NCBI RefSeq assembly: GCF_009730915.1
Contig: NC_052489.1
Location: forward strand, 1,674,001-1,738,000
Length of the DNA stretch: 64,000 nt
Reading direction: 5' to 3'
DNA from: Dioscorea cayenensis subsp. rotundata
Lineage: Eukaryota; Streptophyta; Magnoliopsida; Dioscoreales; Dioscoreaceae
In this document: piece by piece, positions 32,843-44,884 of the stretch
Numbering within the stretch: position 1 is the stretch's first letter
How the letters are laid out: every line of letters begins with the position of its first letter
Position numbers and translations under genes: made by a program
The notes under the pieces: generated by a model
The model's database searches: none
What the model saw: the letters and a program-made list of their open reading frames with translations, nothing else
Told to the model about the DNA's origin: nothing

Positions 32843-35547
32843 ATACCAAATAATTGGAGAGGTGTTTGCCTCCTTCTTCCAAAACCTATATGGCTCGACT
32901 CAAGATTATCGTCACCAGATTAACTGGGATGCCTTACTTGGTCATAAAACCCAACACAACCTCTCCTATTTAGACGCCCCATTCAACCATGAGGAAATAA
33001 AAAAAGGCGATGTTTAGCATGAGTGCTGATAAAGCGCCAGGGTCGGATGGGTTTCCAGTATTTTTCTTCCAGAAATTTTGGGACTTGGTGAAAAATGACA
33101 TTTACAAGCTGTGTGATAACTTCTATTGGGGTAGGGCCAATCTAGAACGAATTAATTGGTTGAACATTGCACTGATTCTGAAAACTCAAACCCCAGAAGA
33201 CCCCTCGCACTATCGCCCAATTAGCTTAATTAATTGTTCTCTCAAAATTCTCTCCAAGCTTCTGGCAAATAGGCTTAGTTGTGGGATAAGCGAGTTGATT
33301 GACATGACTCAATCTGCCTTTATCAAAGGTAGATGCATTATCGACAACATTGCAGCTGCCCAGGAGCTCATTTACTTCATGCAAAGACACCGTCTTTATG
33401 GCCATATCTTTAAAGTGGATTTTTTCAAGGCTTTTGATACGGTTGATTGGAACTTCCTTTTCGATCTCTTAAAGGCTCGGGGTTTTAGCGAGCGATGGGT
33501 GGGCTGGATCAAATCCATTCTCTTTTCTTCTAAGGCCAAATTTCTTATTAATAGGAAGGAGAGTGGATATGTTAGATTCAAAAGAGGGCTTCGACAGGGG
33601 GACCCTCTTTCCCCTTTGCTTTTTACCTGGTTGTAGATGTGATGAGTACCTTATTCAATAATGCGTTAAATTCAGGGGTCCTAGTTGGGGTTCCTCTGGG
33701 GGATTCTGGTGCTAAGATGTGCCATCTGCAGTTTGCTGACGACCTCCTTATCATGACGGCGGGGGTGGAGAGGACCTACGAATTATCAAGATGATCCTCT
33801 TCTTTTTTGAAGGCTTCTCGGGTCTAAGGGTTAATACGGAGAAATCATGTTTATTCTCTTCCCAAAGAAATTTGGAGCCTCAGGTTTACCTAGCTAGAAC
33901 TTTGCATTACGGTACTGGGGTCTTGCCTATGACCTACCTGGGGTTACCTATTTCTGGTAGTAGACCCAGGAAGCAGGACTGAGATGTTCTTATTCATAAG
34001 ATCAGGTCCAAACTAGCTGTTTGGAAATCTCGATTTCTATCCCTGGGGGGTCGCCTGACCCTGATTAACTTGGTTTTATCTGCTATGCTAACCTATTGGA
34101 TGTCAATTTACAAGATTCACTGCTGGGTCATTAAAAGCATTGATAAGATTAGGAGGGACTTCTTGTGGTCTGGCCTTGATATCCATCATCCCAAGATTAG
34201 GTTGGTTAAATGGGCAAGACTATGTCGACCGAGAGAACAGGGGGGTTGGGATATTCTTGACTTAGCTACCTTCAACATGGTCCTCCTGGGGAAGTGGTGG
34301 TGGAAGCTTGGGTCTGGCAGCAGATGGTGCGGTGATGTTGTTTTCCATGTAAACTATTTCGGAAGGAATCCCTGTTGGAATCTATTTCACAAGCAACCTA
34401 AGCGGAGGTCTTTTCTTTGGAATGGATTTCTTCAATCCTTGCTGGCCTTTAGGATGAATTTGACCGCCACGGTGAAATATGGGTCCACCACTTTGTTTTG
34501 GTTGGATAACTGGCTGGAGGGTCGAGCACCGGCTGAGTTATGGCCTCATCGTTTCTTACTGGCCTTGGAGAAGGAAGGAACGGTGAGCGATTTGGTTGGT
34601 CGAGAGGATTGGCTTCCTCGGGGTGATTACCCCTCTTTGAATAGATTAATTCCGGGCTTGGCCAACCATACGGGCCTGGGGAGGATCTAAAGCAGTGGAG
34701 ATTATCCTCAAATGGGGTGTTCTCGGTTAAGTCTTTTTATTCCTTCCTGATTGATGGGGGGATTCGATGTCTTTGGATGGCCGTCATCTTGAAGGGAAGC
34801 TGTCCGAGAAAAGTTAACCTATTCAATTGGTTAGCTTGGGAGGATAAGATCCTCTCATTGGAAAATTTAGCTTTAAGAAGATGTAATCTGCTACCATCGA
34901 CCACTTATGTGATGTGTCATTCTAATGTGGAGTCAACTAGTCATCTCCTTCTCCAGTGCCCTATTGCTTTACATGTGTGGGGTTTCTTTGGACACCTATT
35001 TGATGTCCGATCGAATCTTTCTTCCATGAGAGACCTACGGGGTAATTGGCGAAAAAATATTAAGAGGCTTCTATCCACCTTTTGGGATCTCTTGACTAGG
35101 GCCATTACTTGGAACATTTGGATCGAAAGAAATGCACACATTTTCTCATCCTCTTGTGCTTTGAATGCTACAATTATTGTGAAAATTGTTCATATGCTTC
35201 TTATGTGGTTGAATGCAGTTCCTGAAGCTAAAAGGGCTAAGCTGGAGGAGCCCATGAAGAAAATCAAGAGGAGCCTGGAATTCGTGGTGACTAGGGAGGT
35301 GGAGCTCAATGCCCCTCCGGAGCATATCTCTTCAACGGGAGAAGTTTAGCTCTGATGTTTGTCTTGTGAGGAGACCCTCGGCCGGTGGGGGACTCTCATT
35401 GTTGTATACTTGTTGGTAGCTTTGTTTTGGTTCTTTCCCACTGCTGGTGGGTCTGGGTTTCAGTGCTGTTGTATCTTTTGTAACCTCGGCTTTTTAATGA
35501 ATGTGGTTTATCTACTTTTATATATAAACAATTATACTAAATATTGC
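32843..35547 (+). mobile_element. 5'-truncated, decayed L1-type LINE
   Basis: The reverse-transcriptase body of a plant L1-type non-LTR retrotransposon. Visible in order are KAPGSDGFPVFFFQKFW, YRPISLINCSLKILSK, SAFIKGRCI, KVDFFKAFDTVDW (first catalytic Asp), GLRQGDPLSP and LQFADDLLIM (catalytic Asp pair). Then come LGLPISG, a maturase-like downstream region and a zf-RVT domain ending SHLLLQCPIA. ORF1 and the endonuclease are missing, so the copy is truncated at the 5' end, the usual result of incomplete target-primed reverse transcription. Reading must change frame near 33005, 33626, 33780 and 34685, and a TGA replaces Trp at about 33980. It is not functional. The 3' UTR has TTTAATGAATGTGG near 35494, but no clean poly-A remains. 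It sits between AVT1 copies B and C. Confidence 0.9.
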
Positions 35548-35577
35548 CAATTCAACAAAACATATATTAAAACAATT
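35548..35577 (+). repeat. Right target-site duplication of the LINE
   Basis: Matches 32813-32842 at 29 of 30 bases, the single difference being C to A in the middle. This marks the 3' end of the inserted LINE. Confidence 0.75.
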
Positions 35578-37173
35578 GGTGGTACAAAAGAACCGAATTA
35601 AGGGATTGTGTGGGTTAATTGGCTATCATATTAATATGATAGATCACTAATTTTTTTCAATAAATTAATAATATATTATTTTAATCACATATAATAGGTT
35701 ATCATTATTCAGTTAATTTACTTCATATTATAAATTTTTGGAGTGCATTTTTATGGATATCTATCTCTTTAATAATATTTATTATTTTTATAAAATATTA
35801 AAATATGAGATCATTCATCAAAGTGTCACTAAAGGGAATTGAGGGATATAAATGTCATTTCACTTGGTTGTGAAACAACCAAGGAATTGTAGGCTTGTAA
35901 ATTTTTTAATAGAAAACCAAACTTTGATTTTTTTTTTCATTATGGAATCGAAATTTCAATTTAAATTAAAATAATTACTTAACTTTAATTTTATTTGACC
36001 AGAGAATTATCCGATAAATTTGACCCATTTTTAATGATATATCAACAAATAAGATAAAATTATCAACTGAACACAATGTATCATATATATATATATATGA
36101 TGATAGAAAATTTTTGACATATATATCATAAAAAATATACTGAATAATTATTTTAATTAAAATTTAAATTTAAATCTCAAAATAAAAAATTATTCCAGTT
36201 TGACACTCTATAAAAAAAAAAATTACCTAAGCTTCGCTGCTTCAGGGACTTTGGCTTTATCATTTCTAAAATTTTTTTAAAAAAAAAAACGTTAAAAGGG
36301 AGGGAAATTAACAAGCAAATTATATTCTCATACAATAAATCATGCGGAAAGTTAGGAAGAGTCTCCTTGTACTTTGATGGACTATTTTTTTTTTCCTATT
36401 ATATTAGTGTATATTAGTGATATATATACATATATTTTTTTAAAAAAAGGTGGGGAGACATAAAAATCCATCAATCAATCAATTCATGTAGGACTGACGT
36501 AGATAAACCAACCATGGCAAATATTTAATGAAGATTCATAAAAATCCAACTGCTCAACCTGAGAAAAATAATGACAGATGAATGATCATGTCTCCTGCCA
36601 AACAAAGCCAACAACTCCACCAAATTGTCCCCACTTTTTATTTTTAAAATATTTAGATATAATTATAAATTTATTAAAAAAATTTGGTGGTCCAATATCA
36701 AATTATCAACTATAAATGCCAGCCAGCTGCCTTTTTACAGATAAATTATGAGTAAATTTTTTATATGGAATATTTGTATTTTATTAAAAAATAAGTTTAA
36801 ATTTTAAATTATACAAAATAAAAATATAAGCGAGTCGAGATATTAATTTTTTTTTTCATTTTAACATGTTTTTATTTTATTAAAAAATATTAATTCTCAA
36901 ATGTTGTAAAATGTGTTCCTTAAACATACTTTGACTCTTGAGCTTAAATATATTATTTATTTATATTATTTTGATATAATCAATAAAAATTTTATTAGAA
37001 AATAAAGTGTAATGATAAGAAATGAGCAACCGCATGATTTTTTAATATATAAATAAAACTTTATCATTTTTATAAAAATAAATAAACTACAGTTTTATTA
37101 AATAAAAAGATAATTATAAAACAACAAACAATGAGTTAATAAAATAAATAAACAAATACATTTTATGATAGGC
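35578..37173. other. AT-rich intergenic DNA after the LINE
   Basis: No gene or clear transposon end is seen. There are A/T runs and a short AT microsatellite at about 36085-36098. Confidence 0.5.
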
Positions 37174-37178
37174 TAATA

Positions 37179-37343
37179 TGTTGAAAATATAGTACCACAT
37201 CGGTTGTGTAATAGAATTGTAATGGGTTTATATATAGGTATAGAGGTTGAGCCACTAAGTCTTGAAGCTTTTTGGTGTAAGACCCCTAAGCCTATATAAA
37301 GCCCATATAGAACTCACTAGTACCAAAAATATAAAATCTAACA
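37179..37343. mobile_element. Small solo LTR, TRIM-like (fossil)
   Basis: A 165-bp element begins TGTTGA and ends CTAACA, with the target duplication TAATA on both sides (37174-37178 and 37344-37348). It contains GTACCACATCGG near the left end and TATATAAAGCCC near the right, as in LTRs of small plant TRIM-type retrotransposons. There is no internal domain or second LTR, so it is a solo LTR. The TSD is still perfect, pointing to a fairly recent insertion. Confidence 0.7.
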
Positions 37344-37607
37344 TAATAATGATATAGAGCTAGCAGCCCAGCAACAAGAAAATATCAGTGAGCTTTGAAA
37401 TAGCTATTGTCATCAAAGGACAATTATTAGAGGTGGATTAATTATCTGTCCTCAATCAAAAATTTGACTGCTTTGGTCTGATCCTGTATATATAGGGTAT
37501 TGGTACACTAGAAAACATATTTTTATTGTTCATCAATTAGATTTTGAGACATTTAGAACATTAATTACTGATGTTACAAAGCAAATTAATATATATGATC
37601 AATACCC

Positions 37608-38984
37608 TTATAAATTACACACAATTTGTTTAACTGAAGAGAATGTTCCCATGACTGCAACTGATGTACCAATTACAATAATACCAATGATAATTACCAG
37701 TTGGATAAACCCTATCCTTTGTGAATCCTTAAATATTTTGAGGTAACAAGCACATGGCAATAACATTGTTGCAGTGCTACTCAAAAATGATCCTGTGAGA
37801 GCTAAAACATACCCAAAAAATGGCACTGTTAATGCCACAATTACAGTGCTCATCACTATAAGTGTTCTAATAAGAAGCCCAATAAACTTATATTTTGAAA
37901 CTTGAAAACTTTCTTCAATGGCATCAGCAATAGGCATGATCAACAATGCATACTTAGTAAAAGGATTAATTAAAGTAATATAAATTGCTATCTTTGAGGT
38001 GAGTTTATTTCCTGGGAGATTCAATGTGATTTGAGATTGAGTGTTGTCCCCATACATCAGATAACCAATTATTGCCATGAATAAATAGTTGAGAGTGCAA
38101 ATGATGAAGCATATGAACAACATCTGCAACAATTAAAATACAAACAAATTAGATGAATTATGTATTGATATTTATATATGATTAGATTAAGAACAAAAAT
38201 AAAAATAGAAAACTTACCATAGGGAACATAGTTTTTTCTTTCATGGAAGTGTAAATGGTTGGAAATACAGCATGGCCACTGTAACAGAAGGCATATACAC
38301 TAACAGCAGTGGGAACTCGTGTCCAATTAATAAGTTCTCCTTTCTCATGAAATCCAATTCCATTAACTACTCCTGTCCATAAGACTGCACCAACTACAAT
38401 GATGGAAGCCAAGACTCCACCAAAAGAAACATAAGAGAAAACACTCAAATTCCTTAGCCAAGTGGTAGGTAAAATGACCAAGCTTGCAAGCAAAACAAAC
38501 CCTTGTTTTCCTCCAAGTTTAAACCAAGCAATGTTAAAGTGTGTGTTTGGAAATAACTTCTCCAAATGATCACCTTCAAGTATCAGAAACTCAACAGCCA
38601 CAAGATATAACTCAAGGTACATAAATATAGCTACTGCTAATCTTCCTTTGTAGCCAAAAGCCAACTCCCCTATATCAGGATAGGTTTTAACATTTGCATT
38701 TATATTCATACATCTTTGCAACAGTAATCCAGTGTAGAAACATATTGTAGCTGTTGTGAGTAGCAGTATCAAACTTAGCCAACCTCCTTGTGATAATGCA
38801 TATGGAATTGATAATATGCCCAAGCCTATGATCAAATAAACAAAAAAGCATTAGTTGAAAGTATAAGTTGAATAGATAACATTATTAGAGAGATTAATGA
38901 GAAACAACCTGCAAGTGCATTGACTCCATTGAAACATGTTCTGAGAAAAGTGGTGCCTGTTCTAGTGGGTGTATGGGACTCCAT
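37608..38984 (-). CDS. AVT1: AVT1-type vacuolar amino acid transporter, copy C
   Basis: Three minus-strand exons (38984-38909, 38825-38218, 38123-37608) join in frame to 399 residues. The transporter core is complete: LGILSIPYALSQGGWLSLIL, YPDIGELAFGYKGRLA, EFLILEGDHLEKLFP, FCYSGHAVFPTIYTSMKEK, LFMAIIGYLMYGDNTQSQ and INPFTKYALLIMP. The N-terminal tail is much shorter than in copies A and B (exon 1 is 76 nt against 166 and 196), lacking the acidic segment with HHAIL. Exon 2 has the same 608 nt as its paralogues, which supports common descent by tandem duplication. It is the most diverged member of the cluster. Substrate is inferred. Confidence 0.92.
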
Positions 38985-39720
38985 TTTAGTTTCTTCTTAT
39001 AAGCTTAGTGTAGAGAACATGAAGGTTTTTAAGAGGGAAAGATAGTGCTCTTCTTGGAGGTGGGTTTGAAATAAATTAAGTTTTGATAGTGATGATGAGT
39101 AGATAACCAAATAGGGAATATTTTGAGGAAAAGAAAAATAATGGAACTCAATTTCCATTGTTTTTAATTCTTCTTGATATCCAACTTTTGGGATTCTTAT
39201 TTACATGGCCGGTGATTTTCTGAAACTTTTCACCTAGTGGGAGTTGGAAATTTTTTTAGCTTCCGTTAATTCCAGACAAGGCTGGCTAGATGCTCTGTTT
39301 TGGAAATAAAAATGAAGTAATAATCATTAAAGTGACTTGCACTCATCATCGTTTAAACACACAAAAATCATGGTTGCCAACCTTTTCCAATGTGGTTAGA
39401 AACTATCTTGGTAATCTTTTATGGTTTTATGAATTGAATTTTGTATAGTTTTTATGAAGATTCACATACAAAAGCAAACACTAGTTAATGTATCAAAGCT
39501 GAACGAAAAGACTACTAAAAAAATTATTAAAAAAAATCCATCTCAATTAATAACTCAATTCAAATACTTCCTAGCCGTTGAGTTCAGAGTAATAATAAAT
39601 GATAATAAGATCACTAAGATAATAAAGTCAGAAATGTGATAATTAATGATAATCATATTTAATTGGGATAATTTATGGTAACATGATAATATGAAAATAT
39701 TATCACATACTCAATAACTT
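38985..39720 (-). promoter_or_regulatory. AVT1 copy C upstream region
   Basis: Presumed promoter of copy C, reading left. The leader is purine-rich and the rest AT-rich, with no other gene. I see no unambiguous TATA box. Confidence 0.35.
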
Positions 39721-39945
39721 TTAAAATATTTGAATAAATAGATGGTACAGTGAAACATGTCATATAACAAATTTGTATAGTACGGTGAATTAAACGAGAT
39801 CTTTAAAATATTTGCAAAAGTGAGTCGAAAAAAGAATAATATTATATCACAAATTTTTATATTATTGTGAACCAAACGATGTTTAAAATATTTGCATAAA
39901 TGAGTGGTAAAAAAATCATATCATATCACAAATAAAAAATTACCT
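39721..39945. repeat. Three-unit degenerate tandem repeat, about 81 bp
   Basis: The phrase TTAAAATATTTG recurs at 39721, 39803 and 39883. Each is followed by an AAATGAGT-like stretch and then TCATATCACAAAT or a variant. The first two units are 82 and 80 bp and the third is cut short. Non-coding. Confidence 0.65.
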
Positions 39946-40702
39946 TGGAATATTCATGGATAGTTATATATATAGTATCACTTTTATTCCTTTCAACAAT
40001 GTATTTCTTCTCTTGGCAGAGAAAGGGATAGCCATTTGATTCTATAGAGGTGATCAGGATAACTTTTGAGACGGAATGTGAAACAAAAGTCAATGATTTG
40101 ATTAATTCACAAATATAAAATTAATCTTAAATAAAAAAAATTATTTTGTTAATGTGTGGTCCTTTTTCAAAAAAAAAAAAAATTGTGTGGTCCTTGATCT
40201 AGACACTGAAAGGAGTGGACATAGCGCTTGAAATGTTACTGTACCCACTTTGAAGCGAGGCCATTATGCATGCACCATTTTGTTTTGTATAGTTAATTTA
40301 TAGTGCTGTTCTTCTGTAACTCCACTTGTAATTGTGGTGGAGTTTTAAAAGAGAATGATTTTTTTAAAATGCAAATATTTTAAAATTCAAATTTATGTTA
40401 CTAAAAAAAATATGGAAAAGCCAATTTGAATAGGAGATTATATATATTAATATTACTAATTTTTAAAATTAATTTTTAAACTTATTTAAATTATGAAATC
40501 TTCTAAAAAAGGGTTTGTTGAATAATTTAGTTTGTTATTTTGGAAATAGAGTTCATCCCAAACAAATGAGAATATATGTAATTTTATTCAGTATTTTTTA
40601 ATTACTAATTTATCAATAAATAAAAAGGGTTTGTTTTGAAGTTTTTTATTTTAATCACCACTATTCATCTTTATAAAAAACATAATTTTAATGTTTTTAA
40701 TA

Positions 40703-41055
40703 GTTCTTACGTAATCTACTTTAAAAAAAAAGTATAAATGTATAAGATTATGACTAAAACTCCATAATACCAAAATTGAATCAATGAAAATTAATTCATA
40801 TTTATTATTCTTTTAGTCTTTAAAGATCATAAGCTAGCAAATACACAAAAAATAAAAATAAAATTGTAATATGTTCAAAAGTGAATTGATGAATGGCACA
40901 AGGCCAATGAAGAATGATGCCATGAAGGATTATATTGTTAGATACCGAGAGTGTTGTGATATATTAAATGGAATTGAATAAATTTCTTATAATAAGATAA
41001 AAAGCTTCCACAATTGCAATTGCAATTAGCGTAATGATAGGATAGCATGAATCTG
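40703..41055 (-). pseudogene. Relic of a fourth AVT1 copy (exon 3 only)
   Basis: The plus-strand sequence aligns by eye with the exon 3 region of copy B. Shared stretches are ACTAAAACTCC, ATACCAAAATT, CTTTAAAGATCAT, TCAAAAGTGAATTGATGAATG, AGATACCGAGAGTGTTGTGA and AATTGCAATTAGCGTAATGA. Order and orientation match the functional copies over about 350 bp. Many small gaps and changes prevent any reading frame. Exons 1 and 2 were not found upstream. It is a decayed member of the transporter cluster. Confidence 0.75.
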
Positions 41056-41229
41056 TATATATATGAAAATAACATTAAAAAAATAATCAAAAGTGAAGTA
41101 ATGAAGTGACAAATAACAAGAGTACTCCGGTACAAGGTGAAATAGGTTTTCTATTGTATCTTAAAAAAAATTTCTCAATTATATTTTACAGTTATTTTGA
41201 TTAAAATAGCATGCACATTCATAAAAATA

Positions 41230-41375
41230 TTTTTTTTTTTAAAAAAAAAGGTGATAAGTGCCTGTCTCTATGACGTGTGAGATGGTTACGACATCACCTG
41301 TGAATTAATTTCTCTAGCAAGGATTTAAACCCTCACCAATTTATACGCCACACGAAAGACTTATTTTGATACCGC
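41230..41375 (-). mobile_element. SINE with perfect 11-bp target duplication
   Basis: TCATAAAAATA stands at 41219-41229 and again at 41376-41386, bracketing a 146-bp element. On the minus strand it starts GCGGTATCAAAATAAG (A-box-like), carries the B box GGTTTAAATCC (41331-41341) and ends in a poly-A tail, seen as the T-run at 41230 onward with adjoining A-run. This is the full set of marks of a tRNA-derived SINE. It lies just downstream of the AVT1 relic. Confidence 0.65.
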
Positions 41376-41399
41376 TCATAAAAATAATTTTAAATAAAT

Positions 41400-43480
41400 A
41401 CTCAAAAGTGAATTAGCAAAGTGATAGATAATAAAAATGCCTTGATACCAAAGTGATGCCACGTTGTAGCTGTTAGAGAATGGACATAATGGTGATATAA
41501 TACTTCACCAAATTAAAATTCATTTACAATGAAATTACAAAAATTGGTTTTGGAAAACGTTAAAATGAATAATAACCTATATCGAACTTCCACTACAAGG
41601 TAGCAATTCTATCCTAATTTACTCGGATAGGATGGTTTAGAATTTAATTTAAATAGTTCTTTTTTCAATTGTCTACATAAAAGGTTAACATGGGCTCACA
41701 CCACTATTTTGATGATTTATGATAATTCGATAAATCACGTAACTTTTATAACTGTGACAAGTGAATCCTTTTTCAAAAAGTTTCATCTCAAAAATAAGAA
41801 CTCAAGAGTACAACAATTAAGACTTAAAGTTCAAGGATAGTTATCCTGAAAAAAAATACTTATTATATAATAATTGTATTAAAATATAACTGGAAATCAT
41901 TTATAAATGAATCTAAGGTCCTATTAAGTGGAAATAAGTGCAACGTTACATGCTATTTAATTTTTAATCTCTTGACTATTATATTAAGTAAGAATCATAA
42001 TTTACACATTAATTTATAAGTGTGCATTAAGCGTGGGGAGCAGAGGAATAATCACATGAATTTAAAGGATTTACCACAAAATAAATACATTTGGTAGCTA
42101 ATCCTCTTGATAGTACAGTTGTTAAGAAATCCTCATACGTCAAGTTTCATTAAGTGGGTCAATAAATTGGCCGAAGCACACTCAGGTGATCAAATGATCA
42201 CCGGCTCAATTGCAAGCCTAGCTGCCTAAAATCATAGGGTTGACATCGATCTATCTTAATAGTAATGACAATAATGACCTTTATTGTCGGTTTGGTGGAC
42301 ACTCAAAAATGTTTTATTGATCAAAAACCCAAATTAACCATTAAATTAAGAAGTATTGTGAAGTTTATCAGTTTAGAAACAACTATTCAGTGCAAGAAAA
42401 TTGTTTCATTGCAAAAAAAAAATTGTTCAAGAGGTTGACGTCCATTAGAGTGTTGCATTTGTGTGAAAAGGACTAGAAATCTTGCCAAAATCCATTGGCA
42501 AACTAATCATAATCATAATAACAACAAGATAGTGATAATGATAGGATGTAATGTTTAGAATTTTTAGGGATGTTAGGAGTTTCTTGTGATGCAAAATGAG
42601 AATATGGTGGTCTCTAACTTCCATATATGTTACTATTTACATTTTTAAAAATTTTGTAAAAATTAGTACATCTATAATAAATCTTTGATAAATCTTCCTA
42701 GCCAAGATCTTTCTCGTAAACCCTCTGGCCTATCTTGTGGTAATTCATAGTTTCACAAATGGAAGGCATGTATGATTTTTTAAATAATGAAAATTTTAAA
42801 AGGATATGTTTTTCTCGTTCTCACACATAAAGGGGCTTTGATTTATCTCGTCTGTTCTTGGATGTCAACTATATAGTGGGGGAGGGGTTTATCTTTTAAA
42901 TTTGCTTTTAAACTTTTGTATCTTTTTTCTTTTCTTTTAATTATATCAACTCACGTCTATATATAATACATGCGATATTGCTTAATATAACAAGCATTTT
43001 ATTTTTCTTTGCAATAAACTAGATAGTATTTTTCATTCCTCTTCCTATTAAAAACGTTAAAGAATTCAAATTTTACTCGTGGTGGTTTGTGCACAAATTT
43101 ATAGAAAACTTTGAACAGTAATGATGGTGCTCACTTATAATTCATGAAAATTTTGAGCATTTTTTATATAATGATGAGGTCATACTTCCATGATGCTAGT
43201 TAGGGTTCTTTGTATATAATAGAATAATTCATAAAATTTTTAAATATTTTTTTATGCAAGCAAATGGCCACATTTTCATTCTTGTTACCATAGTTTTTTA
43301 TAAATAATTCACCGTGATTAAAAAATTAAAAGGTTTTAAATAATAATTTTAGTAGGGGTATGAAAATTATTATTGATTTTGTTTGAAAAAAGAGGTTGCT
43401 TATTAAGATTATGAACTGCGATATTTTAGTTTATAATGGTAACATATAGATTTATTATGTATAACATTTTTTTAAAAATT
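41400..43480. other. AT-rich intergenic DNA
   Basis: No gene is seen. A segment at about 41399-41460 echoes one at 41086-41140 (both contain CAAAAGTGAA and a following AAAGTGA-type stretch), perhaps further scraps of the AVT1 relic. The rest is unassigned. Confidence 0.45.
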
Positions 43481-43495
43481 TAGTATCAGAGCTAA
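43481..43495 (+). mobile_element. LTR-retrotransposon primer-binding-site-like fossil
   Basis: TAGTATCAGAGCTAA closely resembles the initiator-Met-tRNA primer site TGGTATCAGAGC that follows the 5' LTR of most plant LTR retrotransposons. No intact LTR or internal domain could be outlined around it, so only a trace of an old element is claimed. Chance similarity is possible. Confidence 0.3.
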
Positions 43496-44539
43496 CTTTT
43501 AAACACAAAAGACTAAGGTCAAGCCTATGGTTCTTAGTTTCTTACACCCACAAATTATGTCTGATTCATGATTTTTTTCTAAAATTATATTTGAATTATT
43601 TATTGATTATTGTTTTATCCACATAATTATATTTGTAACTTTTTTTTCTAAAATATAAAATTAATTATTTAATTGATTTATGATAAAATTAAATTACATG
43701 TATTTTATCTTATCACATCCATATATGACAACATTAAATATCCATCCGTAAATGAAGTTCATTGTATTATTATAATTTTTAACATTACAACCCTAAAAAT
43801 TTACCAAAAAAAAAGAAAAAAAGAAAAAAAAGTATATACTTCTATTTACGGGTAGAAGAGTATGGTGTTAAATATTATTAACCATTCTCAAATGTGCACG
43901 AGCAAGAAAGAGAGGTATGGCTTAAATTTTATTTTATTTTAATATTTTTCATAATTTCAATTTATTTTTCTTATTTTTACAATATTATGATGTTGATTGG
44001 TTTTTATTTTCTTATTACATTCAATTTAGTAAAAATGATTTTTTGAAATTAAAATTAATAAAATTATTTTTACAGTTAAGGAAAAAAAATAAATGGATTA
44101 GCCATTATTTTTATTAAGAAAAAATTGGTATCTTAACTTAAAGGCTAAAATTAAATAGATAATTTTGCATTAAAAAAAGTTTTATTGATTTTTAGATTCA
44201 TTAGATGTAGTTTAAAAACCAAAAGATTAGAGAAGGATCTCTAGTCTTTAGATTTTTTTTAATTAAAGCTGTGTTTGATTGACAACATGGAAAATGATTG
44301 AAAAAAAAATTTTCATGGAAAAATTTAACATGGAAAATTAAAAAATAGTAGTTTAATTGGCATTATTTTTTAGCTAAAAAATCAAAAATTTTGTATGAAA
44401 AATTCAGATTTTATTGTTGATTGCTCTTATTTTCCACGGAAAATGAAACATTTTCCTGGAAAAATCGTCATATTTGATTGTATCAATTTTCCCTGAAAAA
44501 AGTCACATTTTTCCATGGAAATTTTTTTAAACAATTAAG
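43496..44539. other. AT-rich intergenic DNA
   Basis: No gene is seen. From about 44265 it includes repeated GGAAAA/TTTTCC phrases (ATGGAAAAT, TTTTCCATGG and similar) that can pair with each other, resembling the ends of non-autonomous DNA transposons. Confidence 0.4.
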
Positions 44540-44884
44540 CGCTATGTGAAATTGAATATTACCATCAAAACGCCACGGCATAATCTGGATAAATTTATTT
44601 AAAATATTTTAAAATATTATCAAGTTATAATAATTTATCTTTTTAAAAAAAATTAAAAGAAAATGAAAAATTTTTCTTTTAAATTTTTAAAAGAAAAGTT
44701 ATTTTAAAATTATAAACATCGCTACATGGAATTTAATCTTACCATTAAAACGCCGCGTTTGTTAACTGAATAAATTTATTTAAAATATTATCAAGTTATA
44801 TAATTATTTTTTTAAAAAAATTAAAAAGAAAAAGAAAAACTTTTCTTTTAAATTTTTAAAAGAAAATTTATTTTAAACACTTCA
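44540..44884. repeat. Two-copy tandem repeat, about 180 bp
   Basis: Units begin with CGCTA at 44540 and 44720. Each contains ATTACCATCAAAACGCC or a variant, GGATAAATTTATTTAAAAT or a variant, ATTATCAAGTTATA, and a TTTCTTTTAAATTTTTAAAAGAAAA palindrome-rich end. The module lies inside a larger GGAAAA-rich block (about 44265-45080) that may be a MITE. Confidence 0.65.

Noticed and set aside
39721-39945. CRISPR-like array
   Set aside because: Repeats are adjacent and degenerate with no unique spacers, and the genome is a plant. It is a minisatellite.
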